Shown piece after piece: positions 48,290-59,548 of a stretch of 64,000 nucleotides of DNA. Source of the stretch: Adiantum capillus-veneris. Lineage: Eukaryota; Streptophyta; Polypodiopsida; Polypodiales; Pteridaceae. Made by a program: the position numbers and the translations under genes. A model generated the notes under the pieces. The model did not search any database. It was not told where the DNA came from and worked only from the letters and a program-made list of their open reading frames with translations. How positions within the stretch are numbered: the stretch's first letter is position 1; each line of letters begins with the position of its first letter. Where the stretch lies: positions 51,161,768 through 51,225,767 of the forward strand of contig CM043944.1 in the NCBI GenBank assembly GCA_014529385.2, given 5' to 3'.

Positions 48290-49762
48290 TCTAGGAGGAT
48301 CTTGGCAGTTGTTCTTTTGGGGACAAGCGTGGTACGCATGCCCTTGTTCGCCGCACTTGAAACACCGGTTATCCTTGCGATAACACTCAAGCTCTTCAGG
48401 AGAGAGTTTTTTCTTACCTTTGTAAACTCCCTTCTCTTTAGCTTTTTTGGAGTTGCCCTTAGGAGACTTTTGGACATTGTCCTTCCCCTTAGGCTCATTG
48501 GAACCCTTGTTTTCCGGGGGCTTATTATTTCTTTTAGCCCCCGTTTGGAAATCGTGGCCTTTGGGAGTTGAGATACTCTGCCATTTCTTCGGTTAAGCCT
48601 GCACAAAATTGTTGCTTTTGCTCTCCAAAATCCAACTTTTTAAAGACAGTGGCTTTGAGTTGTAGGTCCCAAAACTTGTCTACATATTGTGGATGGATTC
48701 ATTGGGAAAGAGCTTTAAGGTTCGCCATTCGGTGAGTACTTTGTCTTTGGCATCGGTGGCCAAAAACTGCTTCATAAGGGAAGCTCTTAAAGCTTTCCAT
48801 GTTTGTGGAGCTTCACTGTTGGCTCGTAGGCTAGACCACCATTGCCTGGCGGACTTTTGAAAGTGCATAGCTACATGGCATAGCTTAGAGGACTTAGTGA
48901 AGCCCTCATCTCCAAACGCCGCATCAAATTGCTGGATAAAGGCCAAGACTTTGTTCGTAGCACCAAAGGTGCCATCATAGGTAAGGAAAGAGATGCTCTT
49001 CCCTCCCTCTTTGAACTTCTTCAGCTTGGATGACCTCTTCCATGCGGCATAGGATTTCCTATGGCCTCTTCTTTTTGATGGTTCAAAGGTTGCACCATCA
49101 CTTTCTTCAAAAGGTGAAGAATTTGAAGAAGGTGGAGAAGAGGGTGACCTCTTTCTCGCCTTTTTCTTGTCTTGATCTTCGTCGTCTTTACCATCACTTT
49201 CATAAGAGGAAGAGGATGAAGAAGATGGAGAAGAGGGTGTCCTCTTTCTCGCCTTTTTCTTCTCTTGCTTTTTATCATCCCTCTTTGAATTATGGCGTCG
49301 AGAATCGTGTGATGGTCTTCTCCGCTTTGGTGGTGATGGAGAGCGTTTAGCCCGCCGTCTTCATGGATCCATCTCCGCCGAGGTGGCGGGAGACTCACTT
49401 CTTTCTCGTTCCTTTGGTGGAGGCTCTTGAGTTCTCCTTTGGGAAGGAGATGCATCATGAAGAAGTAAATTCTTGAGCCCTTCGTATGGATTCTCTTCTT
49501 CTTCCCGAATCGGAGAGAGACCTCTTTTGGGAGTCTCACAAGGAGGCTTCCTAGGTGTTCTCTCGTCATGGTGATGAACTTGGAGAATCCCGTGAGCACG
49601 GAGCTGCCGTTCCATTTCACTTTGAAGAGATGGATTGCCCATGGCTTGTTGAAGCCTAGAAACAAGATAGTTAACAAGCATTGAAGCATCATTAGTAGCT
49701 TGCTCATGAGCAAAATCAACGTTATCAACATTAATTTCACTCTCTTTAATATTGTCAGCCAT
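48290..49762 (-). pseudogene. Gag of chromovirus with Arg/Ser-rich repeats and zinc knuckle
   Basis: Starts at Met 49762 (MADNIKESEINV). A TGA at about 49361 follows AEMDP, after which the same frame stays open. It passes two tandem copies of a KKKARKR-[TS]-PSSP acidic-serine unit (about 49270-49110). The gag core follows near 48946-48680 (FQKSARQWWSSLRANSEAPQ, LRASLMKQFLAT). Near 48690 the frame shifts to one reading KFWDLQLKATVFKKLDFGEQ. The knuckle CFKCGEQGHAYHAC, a correct CX2CX4HX4C, lies near 48366-48325. Confidence 0.8.
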
Positions 49763-50165
49763 TCTAACAACTTTTAGGTGAAAAATTTTTAGGTGTACTT
49801 TGGCACTTCAAGCCCTAGTTGCTACTCCTCTTTACCCGTTTAGAAACAGCACTCAAGCTACTGTACCCGCGGCTTGAATACCATTAATTGCAAGGAATAG
49901 AAGAGAGGGTCTTTCGACACCAAAACAGCACCGGCTCTCGTCAAGCTTCTAATAGCTCAATAGTGGTTAAGTCGTAGGCAAGCCCCGTAGGACTCCACTA
50001 TTAAGACCATAGCTCCCGACGGTGATGCCCCGTTAACTGCACAAAGGCAGGCGCACTGAAAGGCTGAAAATCCCTATTCTACTGACTCACAGGCAATTAA
50101 TAATACCAACCATTTATAGCTAGCTTGAGGACCTCCCTTCTTGAGCAAGAAAAGAGAAACCTTGT

Positions 50166-50178
50166 GCTCTCATACCAA
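50166..50178 (-). other. Primer-binding site of chromovirus (initiator tRNA-Met type)
   Basis: On the minus strand TTGGTATGAGAGC follows the LTR end GTTACA. It differs by one base from TGGTATCAGAGC, complementary to the 3' end of plant initiator tRNA-Met. Confidence 0.85.
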
Positions 50179-51776
50179 TGTAACATTTAATGGTCTAAAA
50201 ACTTATGTGTAGCAGAAATTAGCATGAACATAGTGGGCATTTCATTAGAATAGATTCCTAATCAGAATTACAAGAGTGCTTGGGTGGAGAGAGCAACAAA
50301 AAGCATAACACCTAGTTAGATAGCATCAACAATACTTTCAAAAGAGAGAGAAATTAAGCAATTGACAACAGTTGAGGACCGGATTTGCATGGAGCCGATC
50401 CCCCCTCCAAAAGACTTTGTATTATGGTTTCTCCCATCCAGAGAGAGACATTGTACAATACACTTCTTTGTGTTCCTTCAAGACTAGCTAGTGCAATGAA
50501 GATGAAAGATTCATGCACTAAGCAAACCACTTAGCAAACACAACATCAATTATCCCCGTTCTTAGACCCAAGACCTCACACACCTTCGAAGATGGTGAGA
50601 GCTAGCAAGGTATGAGAGTAGATTGAGAGGAAGAAGTAGTATCTTACGAGAAAGATGTACATCTCCTCACATAATCACTCATATTAGCATAGCTTATCTT
50701 AGTAATTAGCTTGGTAGAGGAGATGATCATGCATTGAAGCTTGGCTCTTGGTTGGATTTGCATCCACATGCCAAGAGTGTGTCGATGTAGGCTTCTATCT
50801 CACAAGCTTGGAGTAGGTGATGAGCTCTCCATTAAAGGTTGGGAAAAGATAGTCTTCTTTACTTCACACGTGAGATTGTGTGAGTGTGTGTGTGATAATG
50901 CCTTGCAAAAATCAGCCCCCTCTCTCTCTCTTGGGCGAGCCCTCTTGCTATTTGCTCTTGCAGGCTCCCCATTGCACCTCCCCAAGTCAAGCCAATGGCT
51001 ATTAAACAGCATAAGTGATAGCCTTCTGACATGTGTCCCCCTTTCCCCTTTTGTGAGAGCTTAATCAATTAAACTTAATTGATTTAAATGAATTAAATCC
51101 CCATTGGACTTTCCCCATTCTGACCAATAGGAAGTAAGTAGCCCATTGGGCTGCTCAATTCCTATTGGACCCCTTCACGGGCTGTCCAATAAACATCCAG
51201 GAGGCTTAATTTTCATTGGTTATTTTTATTAAGTGTTTTAAAATTAATTAGGCTAAATTTACTCTAGCCTAATTCTCATTGGTCCACTTCAAGGGTCATC
51301 CAATAGCAATTGGGTACACCTTGTGGGCATCTGGCCTAGGGAGCTGACATGTGACCCTCATTCCCTTTGTGTAAAGGGATCTTGTGTGTGTGTGTGTGGC
51401 CTTCTCTCTCATCCCCTACTTGCTAGGCTCGCCCCCTCCTATGTAGGGATATTCAAAGACTTTTTTGGTCACACACAAAGCATCCAATTCCCTTAAGGTT
51501 GACCTTTAGACACAGCCTTTGAATTTTGGAACCTTAGCATTTTGGAAGTCTTAATGGGCTGAACCTTAGGGTCTTTTTATCCCATTTTTGCACATGGTTC
51601 TTTTGCAAATGCCCCCCCTTTGTATCCCTATTTTCCCTCCTTTAGATCCCTATTGTGGCCGATCTGCTAGCTTAACCAATATTCTAGCTTTTTCTCCCCT
51701 TGCACTTCCCCATATTAAATGATCAGTTTAACATGAGAAAATCATTTAGGAGAATTAGATATTGATTATTATGACA
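50179..51776 (-). mobile_element. 5' LTR of chromovirus, full length
   Basis: 1598 bp from TGTCATAATAATC to AAATGTTACA, bounded outside by satellite and inside by the PBS. Only its first third is duplicated at the other end of the element. Small ORFs inside (for example 50741-51064) are not supported as genes. Confidence 0.85.
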
Positions 51777-54700
51777 CTTGAAGTGTGAATCCAATTGTTT
51801 GGTATCTCCTAGATCAACCACTTGGCCATTCTAGCCATGTCTTATAGGCAGGTGCATTCAACACTTGGCCATCATAACACTTGTAATTTTACACAATGTT
51901 GGTGGGATGAGTAGATCCTAGATCCACAACTTGGCCATTTTACACTAAAAATTGGGAAGTAGGTGCATCCAACATACACCACTTGGCCATTATAACAAAT
52001 GCTTGAAATGTGGATCCAATTGTTTGTGTCGCCTAGATCCACCACTTGGTGCATTCAACACTTGCTCATCATAACAGTTGTAATTTTACACGATGTTTGT
52101 GGAATGACTAGATTCTAGATCCACCACTTGGCCATTTAAACTAAGAATTGGGAAGTAGGTGCATCAAAGATCCACCACTTGGCCATTATAACAAAGGCTT
52201 CAAATGTGGATCCAACTGTTGGTGTCTCCTAGATCCACCACCTGGCCATTCTAACCATGTCTTAAAGTTAGGTGAATTCAACACGTACCCATGATAACAT
52301 TTGTAATTTTACACAATGTTAGTGGGATGAGTACATCCTACATCCACCACTTGTCCATTTAGAGTAAGAATTGGTGAGTAGGGGCATCAATGATCCACCA
52401 CTTGGCCATTATAACAAAGGCTTTAATTGTAGATACAATTGTTGGTGTCACCTAGATCCACCACTTGGCCATTCTAACCATGTTCTAAAGTTAGGTGCAT
52501 TCAACACTTGGCCATCATAACACTGGTAATTTTACACAATGTCTGTGGGATGAGTAGATCCTAGATCCACCACTTGGCCATTTAGACTAAAATTAGGGAA
52601 TTAAATACATAAAAGATCCACCACTTGGCCATTATAACAATGTCTTGAAGTGTGGATTCAACTGTTGGTATCTCTTAGATCCAGCACTTGGCCATTCTAG
52701 CCATGTCTTAACGGTAGGTGCATTCAGCAGTTGGCCATCATAAAACTTGTAATTTTACCCAATGTTGGTGGGATGAGTAGATCCTAGATCGACCACTTGG
52801 CCATTTAGACTAAAGATTTGGAAGTAGGTGCATCAAAGATCCACCACTTGGCCTTTATAACAAAGGCCTAAAATGTGGATCCAATTGTTGGTGTCTCCTA
52901 GATCCACCACTTGGTGCATTCAACACTTGGCCATCATCACACTTGTAATTTTACACAATGTTTGTGGAATGAGTAGATTCTAGATCCACCACTTGGCCAT
53001 TTAGACTAAGAATTGGAAAGTAGGTGCATCAAAGATCCACCACTTGGCCATTATAACAAATGCTTGAAATGTGGATCCAATTGTTAGTGTCTCCTAGATC
53101 CACCACTTGGCCAGTCTAACCATGTCTTAAAGTTAGGTGGATTCAACATGTAGCCATGATAACACTTGTAATTCTACACAATGTTAGTGGGATGTGTAGA
53201 TCCTAGATCCAACACATGTCCATTTAAAGTAACAATTGGTAAGTAGGGGCATCAAAGATCCACCAATTGGCCATTATAAAAAAAGCTTGAATTGTAGATA
53301 CGCGTGTTGGTGTCACCTAGATCCACCACTTGGCCATTCTAACCATGTCCTAAAGTTAGGTGCATTCAGCACTTGGCCATTATAACATTGGTAATTTTAC
53401 ACAATGTCTGTGGGATGAGTAGATTCCTAGATCCACCACTTGGCCATTAGAATGAAGGCTTGAAGTGTGGATCCAATTTTTTGTATCTCTTAGATCCAAT
53501 ACTTGTCCATTCTAGTCATGTCTTAAAGGTAGATGCATTGAGCACTTGGCCATCATAACACTTGTAATTTTACACAATGTTTGTGGGATGAGTAGATCCT
53601 AGATCGACCACTTGGCCATTTAGACTTAGAATTGGGAAGTAGGTGCATCAAAGATCCACCACTTGGCCATTATAACAGAGGCTTGAAATGTGGATCCAAT
53701 TGTTGGTGTCTCCTAGATCCACCACTTGGACATTCTAACCATGTCTTAAAGATAAGTGCATTCAACACTTGTAATTTTACACAATGTTGGTGAGATGAGT
53801 AGATCCTAGATCGACCACTTGGCCATTTAGACTAAAAATTGGGAAGTAGGTGCATCAAAGATCCACCACTTAGCCATTATAACAAAAGCTTGAAATATGG
53901 ATCCAATTGTTGGTGTCTCCTAGATCCACCACCTCGTACATTCAACACTTGGCCATCATAACACTTGTAATTTTACACGATGTTTGTGGAATGAGTAGAT
54001 TCTAGATCCACCACTTGGCCATTTAAACTAACAATTGGGAAGTAGGTGCATCAAAGATCCACCACTTGGCCATTATAACAAAGGCTTCAAATGTGGATCC
54101 AACTGTTGGTGTTTCCTAGATCCACCACCTGGCCATTCTAACCGTGTCTTAAAGTTAGGTGGATTCAACACGTACCTATGATAACATTTGTAATTTTACA
54201 CAATGTTAGTGGGATGAGTACATCCTACATCCACCACTTGTCCATTTAGAGTAAGAACTGGTAAGTAGGGGCATCAATGATCCACCACTTGGCCATTATA
54301 ACAAAGGCTTTAATTGTAGATACAATTGTTGGTGTCGCCTAGATCCACCACTTGGCCATTCTAACCATGTCCTAAAGTTAGGTGCATTCAATACTTGGCC
54401 ATCATAACACTGGTAATTCTACACAATGTCTGTGGGATGAGTAGATCCTAGATCCACCAATTGGCCATTTAGACTAACATTTGGGAATTAGATACATAAA
54501 ATATCCACCACTTGGCCATTAGAACAAAGGCTTGAAGTGTGGATCCAACAGTTGGTATCTCTTAGATCCAGCACATGGCCATTCTAGCCATGTCTTAAAG
54601 GTAGGTGCATTCAGCACTTGGCCATCATAATACTTGTAATTCTACACAGTGTTTGTGGGATGAGTAGATCCTAGATCCACCACTTCACCTTTTAGACTTA

Positions 54701-56105
54701 GAATTGGGAAGTAGGTTCATCAAAGATCCACCACTTGGCCATTATAACAAAGGCTTGAATTGTAGATACAATTATTGGTGTCACCTAGATCCACCACTTG
54801 GCCATTCTAACTATGTCCTAAAGTTAGGTGCATTCAGCACTTGGCCATCATAACACTGGTAAATTTACACAATGTCTGTGGGATGAGTAGTACCTAGATC
54901 CACCACTTGGCCATTTAAACAAAAATTTGGGAATTAGATACATCAAAGATCCACCGCTTGGCCATTACAATGAAGGCTTGAAGTGTGAATCCAATTTTTT
55001 GGTATCTCCTAGATCAACCACTTGGCCATTCTAGCCATGTCTTATAGGCAGGTGCATTCAACACGTGGCCATCATAACACTTGTAATTTTACAAAATGTT
55101 GGTGAGACGAGGAGATCCTAGATCCACAACTTGGATATTTACACTAAAAATTGGGAAGTAGGTGCATCAAAGATCCACCACTTAGCCATTATAACAAAGG
55201 CTTGAAATGTGGATCCAATTGTTGGTGCCGCCTAGATCCACCACTTGGTGCATTCAACACTTGGCCATCACAACACTTGGTGCATTCAACACTTGGTGTC
55301 GCCTAAATCCACCACTTGGTGCATTCAACACTTGGCCATCATAACACTTGTAATTTTACACAATGTTTGTGGAATGAGTAGATTCTAGACCCACCAATTG
55401 GCCATTTAGACTACGAATTGGGAAGTAGGTGCATCAAAGATCCACCACTTGGCCATTATAACAAAGGCTTGAAATGAGGATCCAATTGTTGGTGTGTCCT
55501 AGATCCACCACTTGGCCATTCTAACCATGTCTTAAATTTAGGTGGATTCAACACGTAGCTATGATAACACTTGTAATTTTACACAATGTTAGTGGGATGA
55601 GTAGATCCTAGATCCAACACTTGTCTATTTAGAGTAAGAATTGGTAAGTAGGGGAATCAATGATCCACCACTTGGCCATTATAACACAGGCTTGAATTGT
55701 AGAGACAATTGTTGGTGTCACCCAGATCCACCACTTGGCCATTTTAACCATGTCCTAAAGTTCGGTGCATTCAACACTTGGCCATCATAACATTGGTAAT
55801 TTTACACAATGTTTGTGGGATAGGTAGATTCCTAGATCCACCACTTGGCCATTTAGAATAAAATTTGAGAATTAGATACATAAAAGATCCACCACTTGGC
55901 CATTAGAACAAAGGCTTGAAGTGTTGATCTAATTGTTGTTATCTCTTAGATCCATCACTTGGCCATTCTAGCCATGTCTTAAAGGTAGGTGCATTCAGCA
56001 CTTGGCCATCATAACACTTGTAATTTTACACAATGTTTGTGGGATGAGTAGATCCTAGATCCACCACTTGGCCATTTAGACTTAAAATTGGAAAGTAGAT
56101 GAATC
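51777..56105. repeat. Satellite block 2, same ~222-bp family
   Basis: The same four-part higher-order unit as block 1, for nearly 20 units with variants. Shortened units lacking one CCACTTGGCCAT subunit recur (about 52050, 52915, 53935, 55250). A small local triplication of CACTTGGTGCATTCAACA lies near 55245-55330. The array stops abruptly at about 56105. Confidence 0.9.
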
Positions 56106-57110
<1,005 letters not shown>

Positions 57111-57149
57111 ATATGCGTGTGAAAAGGTTCCAAAGCCAAGTCCACAAAT

Positions 57150-57470
57150 AATGTTTTCCGAGCCCTTAGAGAGGCAGTTAGTGGTGGTTACTCATCGCAC
57201 TATTATATGCCTATAGTATTCATAGGGGAATAATAATCATAGTGTTTCCCGAGCCCTTAGAGAGGGAGATAGTGGTGTCGACTCATTGCACTATTGGATG
57301 CTTATAAATCTTATAGGGGAATAATAATCGTAGTGATAAATCATGCATATTTATTGCACGCCCCACTTTAAAAGTTAGTGGTGGAGTAGTAGACGATTAT
57401 AATATTCATATTGACAAATCATGCATATATTATTGCACGCTCCAATTTAGCATTTAGCGTATGCTGCGTG
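57150..57470. repeat. Degenerate ~90-bp tandem repeats
   Basis: CCGAGCCCTTAGAGAGG with AGGGGAATAATAATC recurs with a 92-93-bp offset (57154, 57246). ATCATGCATAT.TATTGCACGC recurs near 57332 and 57418. Confidence 0.75.
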
Positions 57471-57544
57471 GGACCCCTCATGTCACTAACACATGCCACT
57501 CTTCCATCACTATCAATGCTTTTTGAGAGCATGCTGCTTTAGCC

Positions 57545-57553
57545 TATATAAAT
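57545..57553 (+). promoter_or_regulatory. TATA box ahead of the small plus-strand ORF
   Basis: TATATAAAT lies about 94 bp before the first ATG (57639), a typical plant TATA-to-start distance. There is no experimental support. Confidence 0.45.
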
Positions 57554-57638
57554 GTTACAAGGCAAGCAGCATATGCTGCACAAGTGAATCGGAGGTGCTA
57601 ATCAAGAGAGATTTTTTCATTTTCCCTGTACTTATACA

Positions 57639-57993
57639 ATGCCTATAGGATATGCAACTACTGGTGATGAGGTAGTTGCAAAAATCCATGAAGAGCTTCA
57701 CAAACTCCCCCCCAACGCACTCCTTGAAGAAAAGAAGACTTACACAGAGAGAGCGTGACACAAACAAGGCGATCCGGATGTTCAACCACCTTAATCGCGC
57801 TCGCAACACCGGAGACCAGGAACTCAATGATGGCTTTGAGACAATGCGAGAAGCTATGGGCAAGTGGGAGACATGGGGGCACATAGACAGCTCTCGAAGG
57901 GCCGCTTTACAGGCGGAGATTGACCATTTGCTTGTCTGCAAACGCACAATCAACCTGGTCGACATCTCTGGCTCTAATGTGGTAGAAGATTGA
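57639..57993 (+). pseudogene. Small unrecognised ORF, frameshifted at a C7 run
   Basis: A Met at 57639 opens MPIGYATTGDEVVAKIHEEL and runs into a stop at about 57757. An overlapping frame is open from about 57676 to 57993 (RRLTQRERDTNKAIRMFNHL, ending INLVDISGSNVVED). The two frames are joined by a seven-C run near 57708, so a one-base slip would unite them into about 117 codons. Composition is clearly richer in GC than the flanks, and a TATA box precedes it, so it looks like a former gene or exon. No domain was recognised; the second half is highly charged and probably helical. Confidence 0.4.
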
Positions 57994-58620
57994 GGCAAGA
58001 TTTAAATAATTATGCACTAAATATATATAGTTAAATAAATATGCACTAGCACATGATAAATTGTACTAGTGTGATGCAAGTTGTACTATGTGTGTGTGTG
58101 CAGGTTTGATTCCCTACCTAATCATGTAAACAACTTATTTTAATTATATGATGCTTATTTTAACTATATGATGGTGTTCCACTCTTCAAAACCTTGGCGA
58201 GAATAATGCATATGTCTCTGTCTGACTTATTATTATTGAAGTAGCTGTGATACTTTTAATCGCCTTGGTCTACTAACACATCTTCAAGATCTGTCATAAT
58301 TTAGGGTATTGTTGATATCTTGTAGCTAAATTGAACCGCCAAATGTAACTACAAGCTGTTTGAAAGCCAAAAGTAAAGAAAATCTATGTGAGTTTTTTAT
58401 ATAATGCAAGAAAAAGATGAGCATGTCTTTAGTATTTACCCTACTTTTAGTAGAATGTTGTTTCATGTCCATGTAGGTGTTGTTGCAAACAAGGATGAAT
58501 GCCTAATAAGCCAATTTGAAACTAAGAATCTAAAAAATATTAATGGTTGTACTTGTTTGGGCAGAGACCTCAAAGTAATGATACACGCATAGACTCTAGT
58601 ATATAAAATAGTAATTAAGA
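57994..58620. other. AT-rich spacer, nothing recognised
   Basis: No gene or strong repeat was seen. A short GT tract lies near 58087-58102. Confidence 0.5.
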
Positions 58621-59300
58621 ACACTTTACTGAGTTGAAGAACTGCATACGTACATAAACACACACATATAAATAACTATATATATTGTATAAACAAGTAC
58701 TTAAAAACACTTTACCGAGTTGAATAACTGCTTACGTACATAAACACACACATATAAATAAATAACTAAAAAGATATTATATATATATAATATAAATATT
58801 ATATATAAAACTATATATATATTCTTAGACCGACAGTGTAAAGAAATACTGACAAGCAAATGAAATTTTGACAGCATAACAACGTGAAAAATTAAAAAAA
58901 AACCCATTCCATACTTGCTTCTGTGAAAGCTTGCCTAACTTTCAGTAAGCGTTCCTATTCTATACTTGCTTCCGCGAAGCTTGCCTACCTTTTGTGTATA
59001 CATGAAACCATGATTATGTTTTTAAACATGAACAAAAAGCATGATTATATTCACAAGCAATCAAAATTTCGGCAGCATAACGGCGTGAAAAAACAAAAAA
59101 AAAAATCCATTCCATACTTGCTTCCGTGAAGCTTGACTAACTTTTCTGTATACATGACACCATGATTATGTTTTCAAACATGAACAAAAAGCATGATTAT
59201 ATTGACAAGCAATCAAAATTTCGGCAGCATAACGGCATGAAAATTCAAACTAAACAAATTCCCATTCCATACTTGCTTCCGTGCAGCAGCGAATGCTCAC
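58620..59300. repeat. Tandem ~152-bp repeats carrying CGGCAGCATAACGGCGTGAAAA
   Basis: The unit has CATTCCATACTTGCTTCCGT, CCATGATTATGTTTT, GAACAAAAAGCATGATTATA and TTTCGGCAGCATAACGG in that order, with clear copies about 59008 and 59160 and a more worn one from about 58865. A separate ~93-bp repeat (ACGTACATAAACACACACAT) lies at 58650 and 58736. A related copy lies on the far side of the methyltransferase gene at about 63570. Confidence 0.75.
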
Positions 59301-59548
59301 GGGAAGAAGAAATTACATACGCAAAAAAGCATGTGTTGGTATATTAATTTGGTAAATCCAAAGCTCTCAACTAACTTCTATCTAGCATAATAAATATGAA
59401 ATCATGGCTGAATGGATAAGAACGATCAACACCAACAACATGTCTTCAGTAATACCAAAAAAGTGGCACCCAAACACCATGGTCACACGTCGTTCCATAA
59501 AAATCACAAACTAGAAAAAACGATAGATAATACCAATGTTGATGTCAA

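Larger units (their letters stand above)
44034..51776 (-). mobile_element. Chromodomain Ty3/gypsy retrotransposon (chromovirus), degenerate
   Basis: Minus strand, in order: 5' LTR 51776-50179, iMet-type PBS, gag, protease, RT, RNase H, integrase with C-terminal chromodomain, polypurine tract, and a 3' LTR cut short at 44034. Satellite flanks both ends, so it inserted into the array; loss of the outer part of the 3' LTR removes one side of the expected target duplication. Gag, RT and RNase H carry stops and frameshifts, while the integrase is one long open frame. Confidence 0.9.

Noticed and set aside
49021-49770. 249-codon minus-strand ORF overlapping chromovirus gag
   Set aside because: It is in another frame; the frame with gag core, repeats and zinc knuckle is the one starting at 49762.
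40177-56105. CRISPR-like array, because of regularly spaced GATCCACCACTTGGCCATT
   Set aside because: The spacers themselves repeat in a fixed cycle of four, so this is a higher-order satellite in a eukaryotic genome.
57555-57998. 147-codon minus-strand ORF
   Set aside because: It is antisense to the plus-strand ORF at 57639-57993, which has the TATA box and a more protein-like composition.
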